A DNA stretch of 64,000 nt from DATIYF01 sp035517775 (GTDB taxonomy: Bacteria > Acidobacteriota > Terriglobia > Terriglobales > Acidobacteriaceae): positions 28,416 to 92,415 of the forward strand of contig DATIYF010000025.1 in NCBI GenBank assembly GCA_035517775.1, given 5' to 3'. Made by a program: the position numbers and the translations under genes. Each line of letters opens with the position of its first letter. The first letter of the stretch is position 1. The notes beneath the pieces were generated by a model. The model was not told the origin of the DNA and searched no databases. It worked only from the letters and a program-made list of their open reading frames with translations. Shown here one piece after another: positions 16,197 to 26,888 of this stretch.

Positions 16197-17645
16197 ATGC
16201 CTGAAGCCAGCTATCACATGACGCCTGAAGAGTTCCGCCGCCGCGGTCATGCAGTGGTGGATTGGATTGCCGATTACTACGCTCGAATCGAGTCTTTGCC
16301 TGTGCTTTCGCAGGCCGCACCCGGCGAGGTCAGGTCAAAACTGCCGGCCGACCCGCCCGCCCGCGGCGAGCCGTTTGACGCGATACTGGCCGATATGGAG
16401 CGTGTGATTCTCCCCGGCATAACGCACTGGCAGTCGCCGAACTTCTTTGCGTACTTTCCCAGCAACGCGTCCGGCCCGGCGATTCTGGGCGATCTGCTTT
16501 CTTCCGGCCTGGGGGTGCAGGGGATGCTGTGGGCGACCAGCCCGGCTTGCACCGAGCTGGAAGCTCACGTGCTCGACTGGCTGGCGGGAATGCTGGGCCT
16601 GCCGCAGAAGTTCTTGTCCACAAAAAGCGGCGGGGGCGTGATTCAGGATACGGCTTCCAGCGCCACGCTTTGCGCGCTGCTGGCCGCCCGTGAGCGGGCC
16701 ACGAATTACGGCACCAACCAGCGCGGCTGTGACGGCAAGCTGGTGGCCTACACTTCTTCGCAGGCGCATTCTTCCATTGAGAAAGCGGCCATGATCGCCG
16801 GCCTCGGGCGCAACAATCTTCGCCAGATTGCAGTGGATGGCAATTTTGCCATGCGCGCGGAAAGCCTGGCCGGGCAGATCGCGAAGGACCGCCGCGCCGG
16901 CCTGGTGCCGTGCTTTGTATGCGCCACTGTGGGCACCACCTCTTCGAATGCCATTGATCCCGTGCCTGAGATCGGCCGCATCTGCCGCGAGCACAATCTC
17001 TGGCTGCACGTGGATGCCGCCATGAGCGGTACGGCGGCGCTTTGTCCGGAGTTCCGCCACATCCACAACGGCCTGGAGTTCGCCGACAGCTATTGCTTAA
17101 ACCCGCACAAATGGATGTTCACCAACTTCGATTGCGACTGCTTTTACGTCGCCGAGCGGGCGGCGCTGATCAAGACCCTGAGCATTCTGCCGGAGTATTT
17201 GCGCAATCAGGCCACGGAATCGGGCGCGGTCATTGATTACCGCGACTGGCAGATTCCGCTGGGCCGGCGCTTCCGCTCGCTGAAGTTGTGGTTTGTGATC
17301 CGCCACTACGGGGTGGAGGGTTTGCGGCATCACCTGCGCCAGCACATCGCGCTGGCGCAGCAATTTGCCGCCTGGGTGCGCGCCGACGCCCGCTTCGAGC
17401 TGGCTGCCCCAGCGCCTTTGAATCTCGTATGCTTCCGGCTCAAGGCGGGGGATGAGGCCAATCAGGCCCTGATGGATCATCTGAACCGCGGCGGCGATCT
17501 TTACCTCACGCACACCAAGCTGGAGGGCAAGCTCACGCTGCGAGTTTGCGTCGGCCAGACCAACACGCAGGCCCGCCACGTCGAGCAGGCATGGAAGAGA
17601 ATTCGCGAAGAGACCGACAAACTTCAGGAACTGAAATCAGCATGA
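16197..17645 (+). CDS. Pyridoxal-dependent decarboxylase (aromatic amino acid decarboxylase type)
   Basis: A 482-residue group II PLP decarboxylase, a cytoplasmic homodimer. Key residues are His191 (SSQAHSSIEKA, stacking on PLP), Asp273 (HVDAAMSG) and the Schiff-base Lys305 (LNPHKWMF). The N-terminus MTPEEFRRRGHAVVDWIADYY is the standard AADC opening. Homologues act on tryptophan, tyrosine, DOPA or related amino acids; the substrate cannot be fixed here. GGAGG five bases upstream sets the start at 16197, whereas the longer frame starts inside repeat DNA. Confidence 0.9.
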   Translation: MPEASYHMTPEEFRRRGHAVVDWIADYYARIESLPVLSQAAPGEVRSKLPADPPARGEPFDAILADMERVILPGITHWQSPNFFAYFPSNASGPAILGDLLSSGLGVQGMLWATSPACTELEAHVLDWLAGMLGLPQKFLSTKSGGGVIQDTASSATLCALLAARERATNYGTNQRGCDGKLVAYTSSQAHSSIEKAAMIAGLGRNNLRQIAVDGNFAMRAESLAGQIAKDRRAGLVPCFVCATVGTTSSNAIDPVPEIGRICREHNLWLHVDAAMSGTAALCPEFRHIHNGLEFADSYCLNPHKWMFTNFDCDCFYVAERAALIKTLSILPEYLRNQATESGAVIDYRDWQIPLGRRFRSLKLWFVIRHYGVEGLRHHLRQHIALAQQFAAWVRADARFELAAPAPLNLVCFRLKAGDEANQALMDHLNRGGDLYLTHTKLEGKLTLRVCVGQTNTQARHVEQAWKRIREETDKLQELKSA

Positions 17646-17646
17646 C

Positions 17647-18066
17647 CTAGCCGGCGGCCGATTCCCTGGCTTTGCGCGCGAGATATTTACCCGGGCCGGT
17701 CAAAAAGCGCGCCACCAGAGCGGCGACATTTTCCAGCAGCACCCGGTCTTCTGTGCCGAAGGCGTTCTCGCGGTCGCTCTCAGCATCCAGCAGGCCGAGT
17801 TCGCGCCCGGCGAGTTTGATGGAAACAATCACCTTGGAACGGGTCTCCGGCCGCGCCATCTGCCCCGGATGAGGCTCGCCGCCACCGGCCAGCTTCTGGG
17901 TAAAATTGGCGCTCACCGCCAGGTAAATTCCCACCCAGGTATAGTGGCGGCCGCCAGACAACACCTCGACCGCTTTTTCGAGCGGCGAGCCATGCGCCTG
18001 GGGCCTGGCGCTGAGGACCTGCTCAACCTGCGAAAGCACCTGCCGGGGAGAACCATAGACTTTCAC
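17647..18066 (-). CDS. GAF-domain protein
   Basis: A 139-residue cytoplasmic protein consisting of one GAF-like domain: YTWVGIYLAV near residue 42, then SKVIVSIKLAGRELGLLDAE and FGTEDRVLLENVAALVARFL. The layout resembles GAF proteins of the free-methionine-sulfoxide-reductase type, but the catalytic cysteines of fRMsr are absent, so ligand sensing is more likely. The start codon is GTG (18066) with GGAGC upstream. It is convergent with the decarboxylase, only one base apart. Confidence 0.72.
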   Translation of the reverse strand: MKVYGSPRQVLSQVEQVLSARPQAHGSPLEKAVEVLSGGRHYTWVGIYLAVSANFTQKLAGGGEPHPGQMARPETRSKVIVSIKLAGRELGLLDAESDRENAFGTEDRVLLENVAALVARFLTGPGKYLARKARESAAG

Positions 18067-18142
18067 GCAGTTGCGCTCCGACGCTCAAAATTTGAAGGAA
18101 TGGCGCTTAGTGTAAATGGCGGCCGAGAGAGGGTCAATGAAG

Positions 18143-18176
18143 TTCGGCAGTCAGCAGTCAAATGCTGAGTGCCGAA
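18143..18176. repeat. Heptamer palindromic repeat element, copy 3
   Basis: TTCGGCAGTCAGCA (18143-18156) and TGCTGAGTGCCGAA (18163-18176) form a 14-bp stem with one mismatch around a 6-base loop. The right arm contains CAAATGC, TGAGTGC and CGAAGGC in 7-base register (18159-18179). Confidence 0.7.
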
Positions 18177-18236
18177 GGCTCAGCAGCAAACCGGTTGTCC
18201 TACCGCCCGGCAAGCTGAGCCCTGAGTGGCAAGCGG

Positions 18237-19205
18237 CTAGCGCTTATCCAACTTCGGCGGAGGAGCGGGCGGCGCAGTGGCGGAAGCCTCGGGCTTGATG
18301 ACCAAAGCATTCCCGGGAGCCGCGGAGTTTACTCCGAAATCCCAGACGTAGAGATTCATGCCATCCTTGCCCAGCATCTCGACTACAGCGTATTCGCCGG
18401 GAGCGAGCGGTTGCTGCGGCGTCACCTTCACCCAGCCGCCGGTCAGCTGCTCGGCGGTAGTGAGCACAAGTTTCTGCTGCTGGCTCGCCTTGCCCAGCGG
18501 GTTGATCTTGATATCGCCGACGATCCGCTTGCCCTCCTTGGCCTGCAGCTGAACGATACGAAAGCGGTCCCAGGGCTCCTCCGGCTGCTGCGGCACAGCA
18601 ATGGCGCCCTCCGTGGGCTCATTCACGTTGACATAGACGGAGGGCAAGCCGGTATGCGCCTGGATGGCGGCGTGCGGCCCCGGCAGCTCAATGCTCTGCC
18701 GGGCGCTGGCCACGGGGTTGATGGCGGCACGCAGAATGTTGTGCTTGATATTGCGGTTGATCTCGCCGCCACTCTGTTGCAGCTCCACCAGTTGGGGCTG
18801 GCCCTGGAAAGTATCGAGCAGCATGATGCCGCCATCCTGGGGCAGACGCAGGCCGGGTGCCACCTGCGGACTGCGCGCCTCTTCGGCCTTGCGGTCAGCC
18901 TCCAGTTGCTTTTCGAGCTCTACGGCCTCGGGCGGGGGCACACCCGCCTCGCGGTCTTTCTCGAATTTGTCTGTCGCCGGCCAGTCCACCATGGAGTTCG
19001 GCACTTCCTCCCACTCATCGCGCTCGGCGCTGTAATAGCGCACCCGGTCGCCGTGAACTTCCCATTGCGTGGCCAGCTGGTAGGAGCCGTCTTTGAGTAT
19101 GAGCCGCTTGGAGAGCTGCTGGGCATTGCCTGGAACGAGGCAAAGGCTCAGCACGAGAAAAGCGGATAGCCAGAATGGCTGCAATCGCGGATACCACCCA
19201 CCCAT
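18237..19205 (-). CDS. Exported protein of unknown function
   Basis: A 322-residue protein with a signal peptide (PFWLSAFLVLSLCLVPGNAQ). The next ~60 residues (RLILKDGSYQLATQWEVHGD and RVRYYSAERDEWEEVPNSMV) resemble a short beta-rich module found in many acidobacterial secreted proteins. The C-terminal half holds a beta-rich region with LAPGEYAVVEMLGKDGMNLY and ends in a Pro-rich tail. I recognise no enzyme motif. It is probably periplasmic or surface-exposed and appears monocistronic. Confidence 0.6.
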   Translation of the reverse strand: MGGWYPRLQPFWLSAFLVLSLCLVPGNAQQLSKRLILKDGSYQLATQWEVHGDRVRYYSAERDEWEEVPNSMVDWPATDKFEKDREAGVPPPEAVELEKQLEADRKAEEARSPQVAPGLRLPQDGGIMLLDTFQGQPQLVELQQSGGEINRNIKHNILRAAINPVASARQSIELPGPHAAIQAHTGLPSVYVNVNEPTEGAIAVPQQPEEPWDRFRIVQLQAKEGKRIVGDIKINPLGKASQQQKLVLTTAEQLTGGWVKVTPQQPLAPGEYAVVEMLGKDGMNLYVWDFGVNSAAPGNALVIKPEASATAPPAPPPKLDKR

Positions 19206-19284
19206 AGCTTAATTATGAACTTCGACAAACGGGTTTGCCATGCGAGGATAGCTGCCGGGCGTCTGGGCCGCAATAGGCGATACC

Positions 19285-19980
19285 ATGAAAACAGCGGGCA
19301 TGATCGGGGGCGTTGGGCCGGAATCCACCATCGAGTATTACCGCGGCATTGTCACCGAGTTCCGCAAGGCAACCGGTGAAGATATTTACCCTTCGCTTAT
19401 TATCAATAGCATTAACATGGCAAGATTGCGCGACCTGATTGCCGCCGAACGGCGCGGCGAGGCCGCAGACTATCTGGTTGAGGAACTGCACCGGCTCTCC
19501 GCCGCCGGCGCCAGCTTCGGTTTTATCGGAGCCAATGCCCCTCACCTTGTGTTTGCCGAGGTGCTCCGGCGCTCGCCATTGCCCCTGATCAGTATTGTCG
19601 AAGTCACCTGCGCCGAGGCAAAAGCCCGCGGGTTGAAGAAACTTGCTCTGTTCGGGGCGCGCTTCACCATGCAGGCGGCCTTTTATCCTGAGGTCTTTTC
19701 GAAAGAAGGAATCGCCATTGTGATGCCCATGGCCGAGGAACAGGCGTGGATCCATGAAATCTACCTGAACCAATTGGTGCATGGCCTCATCCGGCCGGAG
19801 ACCCGCGAGAGGCTGTTGCAAATTGCAGAGCGGATCAGAAATCAGGACAACACAGACGGGTTAATTCTCGGCGGGACCGAGCTTTCACTGATTCTTCGGG
19901 AAGAGAGCGCCTGCGGAATACCGCTGCTGGATACCACGAAGATTCATGTGCGAGCCGTGGTGACGGAAATGCTAAAATAG
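19285..19980 (+). CDS. Aspartate/glutamate racemase-family protein
   Basis: A 231-residue protein of the Asp/Glu racemase superfamily: GMIGGVGPESTIEYY at the N-terminus, LIINSINMARLRDLIAAERR, and the two-lobe fold. The positions normally occupied by the two catalytic cysteines read GANAPH (about residue 93) and GGTELS (about 212), with Ala and Gly instead of Cys. Some subfamilies are known to deviate at these sites, so the enzyme may use other residues, or may not be a racemase. It sits directly upstream of pyrG on the same strand. Confidence 0.75.
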   Translation: MKTAGMIGGVGPESTIEYYRGIVTEFRKATGEDIYPSLIINSINMARLRDLIAAERRGEAADYLVEELHRLSAAGASFGFIGANAPHLVFAEVLRRSPLPLISIVEVTCAEAKARGLKKLALFGARFTMQAAFYPEVFSKEGIAIVMPMAEEQAWIHEIYLNQLVHGLIRPETRERLLQIAERIRNQDNTDGLILGGTELSLILREESACGIPLLDTTKIHVRAVVTEMLK

Positions 19981-20156
19981 CGGGTTTCCATCGAGCTTTG
20001 CTCGGCCGCCCCACACGGCGATTCCGAGTTCGCCTGCACGTTCCCATCGAAATTTTCGATGCAAGTCTGCCATTTATTTCCACAGCCATCTCTGGCATAA
20101 TTGATCGTGCACCCATCCTGCACAACATTCCACAGACAATTCAGGGCGAGGAAGCG

Positions 20157-21830
<1,674 letters not shown>

Positions 21831-21881
21831 CCGCTAACCTTTTTCAGAGGCGCTCGTCGAATGCAACAGTGGCGGTGCCCC

Positions 21882-22682
21882 ATGAGTGTGTCCTTCTCTT
21901 TTCGCCTGCTGCTGCTTTGTGGTTTGGCTGCTTCCTTCCTCGTCGCCGATACACTGCCCCCCGCTCAAGAGATCGTCGCCCGTTATGACCAGGCGCTGGG
22001 CGGCCGCGCCGCCATTTTGCGGCATACCTCCTGCACCATGAGGGGAACATTAGAGGTCCGCAAACCCGAGGGTTCGGTTTTTCTCCCGTTCGTTTTCTAC
22101 GCCATGGCGCCATATCGCCGGCTGGAGAAGATAACGCTGCCCAAGCATGCCGGGGACAATCTGAGCGGTTTTGATGGTGAGAACGCCTGGGGCTTGGACC
22201 CTCGAAACGGAGCCCAGGTCCTGACCGGAAACGATCGTGAGAGCGCCAAGCGCGATGCTGATTTCTACTACCCGCTGACCGAGCTCTCCTGGTTCAAATC
22301 CATGCAGACGGTGGGGCCAGAAGAATTCGAGGCTAGACCCTGCTATCGTCTGCATGGCATTAACAACTGGAACAAATCGAACGATCACTTCTACGATCGC
22401 GAAACCGGGTTGCTGGTGGGCTACGAATTCGAGACCACGTGGCAGAGTGGCAAGGTCTGGGTGCACGAGATTTTTTCCGATTATCAAAAAATAGACGGCG
22501 TGCTCTTCCCCATGAAGCAGACGGTCAAGATTCGGCCCGAGAATGGCGGCGAATGGACCGTTGCCCAGATCTTCGCCTACTCCTCGGTGACATTTAACGA
22601 TGTGGATTCGAGCATCTTTGCCCCGCCCAAGGCGGTCCGCGATCTGCTGATGAAACCGGCGGCTCGGCCGGCCGGTCTGTAA
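21882..22682 (+). CDS. LolA-like periplasmic lipoprotein-sorting homologue
   Basis: A 266-residue exported protein. A signal peptide (FRLLLLCGLAASFLVADT) is followed by the helix AQEIVARYDQALGGRAAILR and a beta-rich body with FDGENAWGLDPRNG and ETGLLVGYEFETTW. This pattern is typical of LolA/LolB-like proteins that bind acyl chains in the periplasm. The exact cargo is unknown. The start at 21882 is preferred over 21861 because the signal peptide then follows at once, though neither has a strong ribosome site. It lies between pyrG and kdsA, so an envelope role is plausible. Confidence 0.65.
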   Translation: MSVSFSFRLLLLCGLAASFLVADTLPPAQEIVARYDQALGGRAAILRHTSCTMRGTLEVRKPEGSVFLPFVFYAMAPYRRLEKITLPKHAGDNLSGFDGENAWGLDPRNGAQVLTGNDRESAKRDADFYYPLTELSWFKSMQTVGPEEFEARPCYRLHGINNWNKSNDHFYDRETGLLVGYEFETTWQSGKVWVHEIFSDYQKIDGVLFPMKQTVKIRPENGGEWTVAQIFAYSSVTFNDVDSSIFAPPKAVRDLLMKPAARPAGL

Positions 22683-22793
22683 ACCCACAGCGGCGCTCAT
22701 TGCGAATGACGGCCTTGCGGCTTGACTGAGCTTAGCTCGCTAATAGCCTCGTGTACCTTCACGCCCTTCCTGGTTTATCTTTACTGTTACAGC

Positions 22794-23642
22794 ATGACTG
22801 TCTCATTTCAGCTGGAAGGCGTGCGCGTCGGCTCGGGCGATCTGTTTCTTATCGCGGGGCCCTGCGTGATCGAGAGCGAAGAACACGCTCTATTCATGGC
22901 CGAGGTCATCAAAGGTGTGACCCGCTCACTGAACGTTCCTTTTATCTTCAAAGCTTCCTATGACAAGGCGAATCGAACTTCAATTCGCAGCTTCCGCGGA
23001 CCGGGGCTGGCCGAGGGGTTGCGCATCCTGAAAAAAGTGAAAGATGAAGTGCACGTGCCGGTGTTGACCGACGTGCACCAAACTGCCGACGTGCCTAAGG
23101 TTGCCGAAGTCGCCGATGTGCTGCAGATTCCCGCCTTCCTCTGCCGCCAAACCGACTTGATCGTGGCCGCGGCCATGACGGAGCGGGTGATCAATATCAA
23201 GAAAGGCCAGTTCGTTTCTCCCTGGGATATGAGGCATGCGGTGGAAAAATGCCGCACCGCGGGCAACGACCGGGTTTTCGTCACCGAACGCGGCAGCTCC
23301 TTCGGCTACAACAATCTGGTGGTGGATATGCGCTCGCTGGCCGTCATGCGCAAGTTTGCGCCGGTGGTTTTCGATGCCACCCACTCGGTGCAGTTGCCCT
23401 CCGCCACTCATGGTGATGAAGACGGTCCGGCGGCCAGCGGCGGTCAGCCTGAATTCATTCCCGTGCTGGCGCGGGCCGCGGTCGCTGCCGGCGTGGACGG
23501 AGTCTTTATGGAGGTTCACGATAACCCCAAGGAAGCCAAGTCGGATGGGGCGAATGCGCTCGAATCCACCAAGTTGCGGACCGTGTTGAAGGAACTTCAG
23601 GCGGTGCACAGGGCGGTGGAGGCAGCGCACGCCACGCCGTGA
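22794..23642 (+). CDS. kdsA: Kdo-8-phosphate synthase, metal-dependent class
   Basis: A 282-residue cytoplasmic enzyme that condenses phosphoenolpyruvate with D-arabinose 5-phosphate to Kdo 8-phosphate, a precursor of LPS. IAGPCVIESEE puts Cys24 where the metal-dependent class has its ligand; the metal-independent E. coli type has Asn. The other ligands are also in place: His197 (DATHSVQLP), Glu240 and Asp251 (FMEVHDNPKEAKSDGAN). KASYDKANRTS and VTERGSSFGYNNL are substrate-binding segments. The ATG at 22794 opens at the conserved N-terminus. Confidence 0.96.
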   Translation: MTVSFQLEGVRVGSGDLFLIAGPCVIESEEHALFMAEVIKGVTRSLNVPFIFKASYDKANRTSIRSFRGPGLAEGLRILKKVKDEVHVPVLTDVHQTADVPKVAEVADVLQIPAFLCRQTDLIVAAAMTERVINIKKGQFVSPWDMRHAVEKCRTAGNDRVFVTERGSSFGYNNLVVDMRSLAVMRKFAPVVFDATHSVQLPSATHGDEDGPAASGGQPEFIPVLARAAVAAGVDGVFMEVHDNPKEAKSDGANALESTKLRTVLKELQAVHRAVEAAHATP

Positions 23643-23690
23643 GCGGCCCCGCCTCGTACCTCCATCTGCTACTATTTCCGCCAAATCCCC

Positions 23691-24836
23691 GTGAGCTCAT
23701 TCGCCACCATTTCCGGCGTGATCATCCTGCTGGCAGTACTTCTGGATGCCTTTGAAACCGTGGTCCTTCCGCGGCGCATTGCCCGCCATTTTCGCCTTAC
23801 CGCGTGGTTCTATCGCCGCACCTGGATTCCCTGGCGACGGCTGGCTTCCAAGATCCCCTCGCAAGTTCGCCGAGAGTCGTTCCTGGGGTATTTCGGGCCG
23901 CTTTCGCTCATCTTTCTGCTTATTTTTTGGGCGGCAGGGCTGATCTTCGGCTTCGCTCTGGTGCAGTATGGAACCGGAGAGCACGTTCAACTGGGAGGCG
24001 AACTGATCACCTTCGGCGCACTGGTTTATCACAGCGGCGAAACCTTTTTTACTTTGGGCTATGGCGATATTGTGCCCACTTCGTCTTTGTCGCGGGCGCT
24101 GTCGGTGGCCGAGGCTGGCACCGGTTTCGCCCTGCTGGGCGCGGTGATTGGGTATTTGCCAACGATTTACGGCGCGTTTTCCCGGCGTGAGATTCAGATT
24201 TCCCTGCTCGATGCCCGCAGCGGGTCGCCTCCCACGGCCGCCGAACTGCTGGGGCGTTTTGGCAACTGTCCCAGCCAGGAAGGACTTGATCGGATTTTCC
24301 TTGAGTGGGAGCACTGGGCGGCCGAAGTGCTCGAGAGCCACCTTTCTTACCCGGTGCTGAGCTTTTATCGCTCGCAGCACAACAACCAGTCCTGGCTGGG
24401 AGCGCTGACCACGATCCTCGATGCCAGCGCCCTGATCATCATGGGGGTGGACGGATTGCGCAAGGAGCAGGCCAAGCTCACCTTCGCCATGGCCCGGCAT
24501 GCGGTGGTGGACCTGGCGCAGGTGCTGAACGCGCGCTACGATCCGCAAATGGCGGAGCGATTGACTGCGAAGGACATGGAGGAATTGCGCCGCCGATTGA
24601 CAGAAGCTGGCGTGAAGCTGCGATCGGATGCCGAGGCTGAAGAAAAGCTTTCGCAGCTGCGTGCCCTGTATGAGCCCTATGCCCAGGCCATGGCCCGCAC
24701 CCTGCTGATTACTCTGCCGCCGTGGATGTATGCCGAAAAGAGAAAGGACAACTGGCAGAGCGGGCCCTGGGATCGCGCCATCCAGGCGCGCAGTTTGGGC
24801 GGACTAGGGCATGCGGCCAGAGACGATCACTTCTGA
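23691..24836 (+). CDS. Ion channel of the two-TM potassium type with C-terminal domain
   Basis: A 381-residue membrane protein. Hydrophobic helices lie at about 5-22, 68-93 and 133-160, and the pore loop between the last two carries FFTLGYGDIVPTS (119-131), whose T-x-GYGD is the K+ selectivity filter. There is no TrkA-N domain; residues 175-380 form a largely helical cytoplasmic region of unknown role. The GTG at 23691 is the best available start. It sits between kdsA and kdsD without obvious link to Kdo synthesis. Confidence 0.78.
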   Translation: MSSFATISGVIILLAVLLDAFETVVLPRRIARHFRLTAWFYRRTWIPWRRLASKIPSQVRRESFLGYFGPLSLIFLLIFWAAGLIFGFALVQYGTGEHVQLGGELITFGALVYHSGETFFTLGYGDIVPTSSLSRALSVAEAGTGFALLGAVIGYLPTIYGAFSRREIQISLLDARSGSPPTAAELLGRFGNCPSQEGLDRIFLEWEHWAAEVLESHLSYPVLSFYRSQHNNQSWLGALTTILDASALIIMGVDGLRKEQAKLTFAMARHAVVDLAQVLNARYDPQMAERLTAKDMEELRRRLTEAGVKLRSDAEAEEKLSQLRALYEPYAQAMARTLLITLPPWMYAEKRKDNWQSGPWDRAIQARSLGGLGHAARDDHF

Positions 24837-24880
24837 TTTTTGTTCCGCGCACTTTAATCTCAGCGGCGATCTCCCGGGGC

Positions 24881-24910
24881 TTTAACCACAGAGACGCCGA
24901 GACCCAGAGG
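24881..24910. repeat. CACGAAGGA-type 9-mer repeat, copy 5
   Basis: TTTAACCACAGAGACGCCGA followed by GACCCAGAGG is a decayed copy of the 9-base repeat family, 33 bases upstream of kdsD. Confidence 0.5.
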
Positions 24911-24942
24911 ATGACGCCGGGCGTGCTAACATCCTCTCTTCC

Positions 24943-25926
24943 ATGAACCGCATTGGCGAGAACGTTGTGCGCATTGAAGCCGAGGCCCTGCGCGCCCTGG
25001 CCGATCGCATCGCCGGGCCGATGGCAGCAGCATTCAACTGCGCCGTGGAACTCATGTACGGTTGCGCCGGGCGCGTGGTGGTGACCGGCATGGGCAAAAG
25101 CGGGATCGTGGCGCGCAAGATTGCCGCGACTTTGAGCTCCACCGGAACCCCTGCGCTTTACATGCACCCGGTCGAAGCCTTGCACGGCGACCTGGGGATG
25201 ATCGTGCGCGGGGATGTAGTGGTGGCCCTTTCCGCCAGCGGCGAAACCGAGGAAATTTTGCGGCTTCTCGCCACGCTTAAGCGGCTGCAGGTGCCGGTCA
25301 TCTCGCTCACCTGCGATCAGGCGGAGTCGAAAGGCAAAGTCTCTACCCTGGCCGCGGCCGCGGACATCGCGCTCGATTGTTCCGTCGCCCAAGAGGCCTG
25401 CTCGCTTGGCCTGGCGCCCACCGCTTCCACCACCACTATGCTGGCACTGGGCGATGCCCTCGCTGTGGCCTTATCTGACAAGCGCGGCTTTAAGGAGGAA
25501 GATTTCGCCAACCTGCATCCCGGCGGCAAGCTGGGCAAGCGCCTAGCGCGCGTCCACTCCCTCATGCACACCGGCGAAGCGGTTCCCGCCGTAACGCCGC
25601 AGACCAAAATGCCGGATGTGATTTACGAAATGTCGCGCAAGAAGTTGGGCGTGACTGCGGTGGTCGAAAACGGCAGGCTGGCGGGCCTCATCAGCGACGG
25701 CGACCTGCGTCGCCTGCTCGAAAAGCGGGGCAAAGACGTGCTCGACCTGACCGCCGGCGAGTGCATGACCCGCGACCCCAAGACGATTTCCGGCCAGGAG
25801 TTTGCTGCCGCCGCCCTGGCCGTGATGGAGCAGAAGAAAATCACCTCGCTGCTGGTGGTGGATGGCGCCGGCCGCCTGGAAGGAATTGTTCATCTGCACG
25901 ATCTCTGGGGAACGGAGATGGTTTGA
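24943..25926 (+). CDS. kdsD: Arabinose-5-phosphate isomerase
   Basis: A 327-residue enzyme converting ribulose 5-phosphate to arabinose 5-phosphate, the substrate of KdsA. The SIS domain comes first (GRVVVTGMGKSGIVARKIAA at 43-62; HGDLGMIVRGDVVVALSASG), then the linker HPGGKLGKRLARV, then two CBS motifs (DVIYEMSRKKLGVTAVVENG and AAALAVMEQKKITSLLVVDG). The domain order and length match KdsD/GutQ. With kdsA 1.3 kb upstream, the Kdo supply route is clustered. The next gene starts two bases after its stop. Confidence 0.95.
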   Translation: MNRIGENVVRIEAEALRALADRIAGPMAAAFNCAVELMYGCAGRVVVTGMGKSGIVARKIAATLSSTGTPALYMHPVEALHGDLGMIVRGDVVVALSASGETEEILRLLATLKRLQVPVISLTCDQAESKGKVSTLAAAADIALDCSVAQEACSLGLAPTASTTTMLALGDALAVALSDKRGFKEEDFANLHPGGKLGKRLARVHSLMHTGEAVPAVTPQTKMPDVIYEMSRKKLGVTAVVENGRLAGLISDGDLRRLLEKRGKDVLDLTAGECMTRDPKTISGQEFAAAALAVMEQKKITSLLVVDGAGRLEGIVHLHDLWGTEMV

Positions 25927-25927
25927 G

Positions 25928-26554
25928 GTGCACTGGCAGACCTGGTTGCTGTTCGTAATGACGGAAGCAGTCTTGAGCCTGACGCCGGGCCCGGCTGTGC
26001 TCTATGTGCTCTCGCAGGGGCTACGCCAGGGTGCGGACAAATCGGTGTGGGCCAGCGGCGGCATTCTCTCCGCCAACGCCGTGTACTTCGCACTCTCTGC
26101 CACCAGCCTGGGCGCGATCATCGTGGCCTCCTACAAGGTCTTCTTCTTGATTAAGTGGGCGGGAGCGGCCTATCTCATCTATCTGGGCTTGCGGAGTTTC
26201 CTCAGCAAGTCTTCGCTTCTGGCTTTGCCGGAAGCAAGTTTGCGGCCTGCGACCGGCAGCCGCATCCTGCGCGATGGATTCTTCCTGCAAGGCGCCAATC
26301 CCAAGGCGTTGCTTTTCTTCACTGCGATTCTTCCCCAGTTCATTGACCCAAGGCAGCCGGTGGCGCTGCAGATTCTGATTCTCGGCGCCAGCTCCATCCT
26401 GGTCGAATTCATTATCTTGTTCGTCTATGGGCAACTGGCCGGCCGCGCTCTTGAGGCAGCCCGAAATCCGCGCTACGAAGCGTGGACGAATCGCCTGGCC
26501 GGTTCATTCCTTATCGCGGCTGGCGTGGGCCTGGCGCGGCTGCGCAGGGCCTAG
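25928..26554 (+). CDS. LysE-family amino acid exporter
   Basis: A 208-residue inner-membrane protein with about six hydrophobic helices. SLTPGPAVLYVLSQGLRQG near residue 18 and LRDGFFLQGANPKALLFFTA are hallmarks of the LysE/RhtB group, which exports amino acids or their derivatives. The start is a GTG at 25928, one base after the kdsD stop, because the family opens with WQTWLLFVMTEA; an ATG at 25961 would remove the first helix. The substrate is unknown. Confidence 0.88.
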   Translation: MHWQTWLLFVMTEAVLSLTPGPAVLYVLSQGLRQGADKSVWASGGILSANAVYFALSATSLGAIIVASYKVFFLIKWAGAAYLIYLGLRSFLSKSSLLALPEASLRPATGSRILRDGFFLQGANPKALLFFTAILPQFIDPRQPVALQILILGASSILVEFIILFVYGQLAGRALEAARNPRYEAWTNRLAGSFLIAAGVGLARLRRA

Positions 26555-26645
26555 AGGCGGTGCTCTCTGTGCCTCCGAAATTGCAACGTCTGCATGCGTG
26601 AATTGAGGCGAGCGCAGTGCTATGTTTGTGGAATGGAGAAACTTT

Positions 26646-26855
26646 ATGTACCACTATGATCCCAGCATGGCGCTGGAAGAACTGACGGAAGAGGCAGAAC
26701 TGCCGAACCCGGTGCACGTACGCGACATGATTCTGCGCAAGCGCCTCGGCCCAGACCGATCGCTGGCGCTGAACCGGCTGTTTCTGGAGTATCAGAAGTT
26801 CTTCGGCGAGACGCAGAAGCTGGGCAAAGAGATTCTGCAACAGTTGGCGGAATAG
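26646..26855 (+). CDS. Small conserved protein of unknown function
   Basis: A 69-residue, highly charged, helical cytoplasmic protein (PVHVRDMILRKRLGPDRSLA; LEYQKFFGETQKLGKEILQQ). I do not recognise the family. GGAGAA eight to nine bases before the ATG at 26646 decides the start; an ATG at 26622 lacks one. It is convergent with the prolyl oligopeptidase gene. Confidence 0.55.
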   Translation: MYHYDPSMALEELTEEAELPNPVHVRDMILRKRLGPDRSLALNRLFLEYQKFFGETQKLGKEILQQLAE

Positions 26856-26888
26856 CATGCGGCGCCGTAGCTCACGCCTGGTGCAGCA

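Noticed and set aside
16197..17645. His-Val-Asp-Ala-Ala-Met in place of the Tyr seen in animal AADC as an active-site anomaly
   Set aside because: Bacterial members of the group commonly have Met at this place; the PLP Lys, Asp and His are intact.
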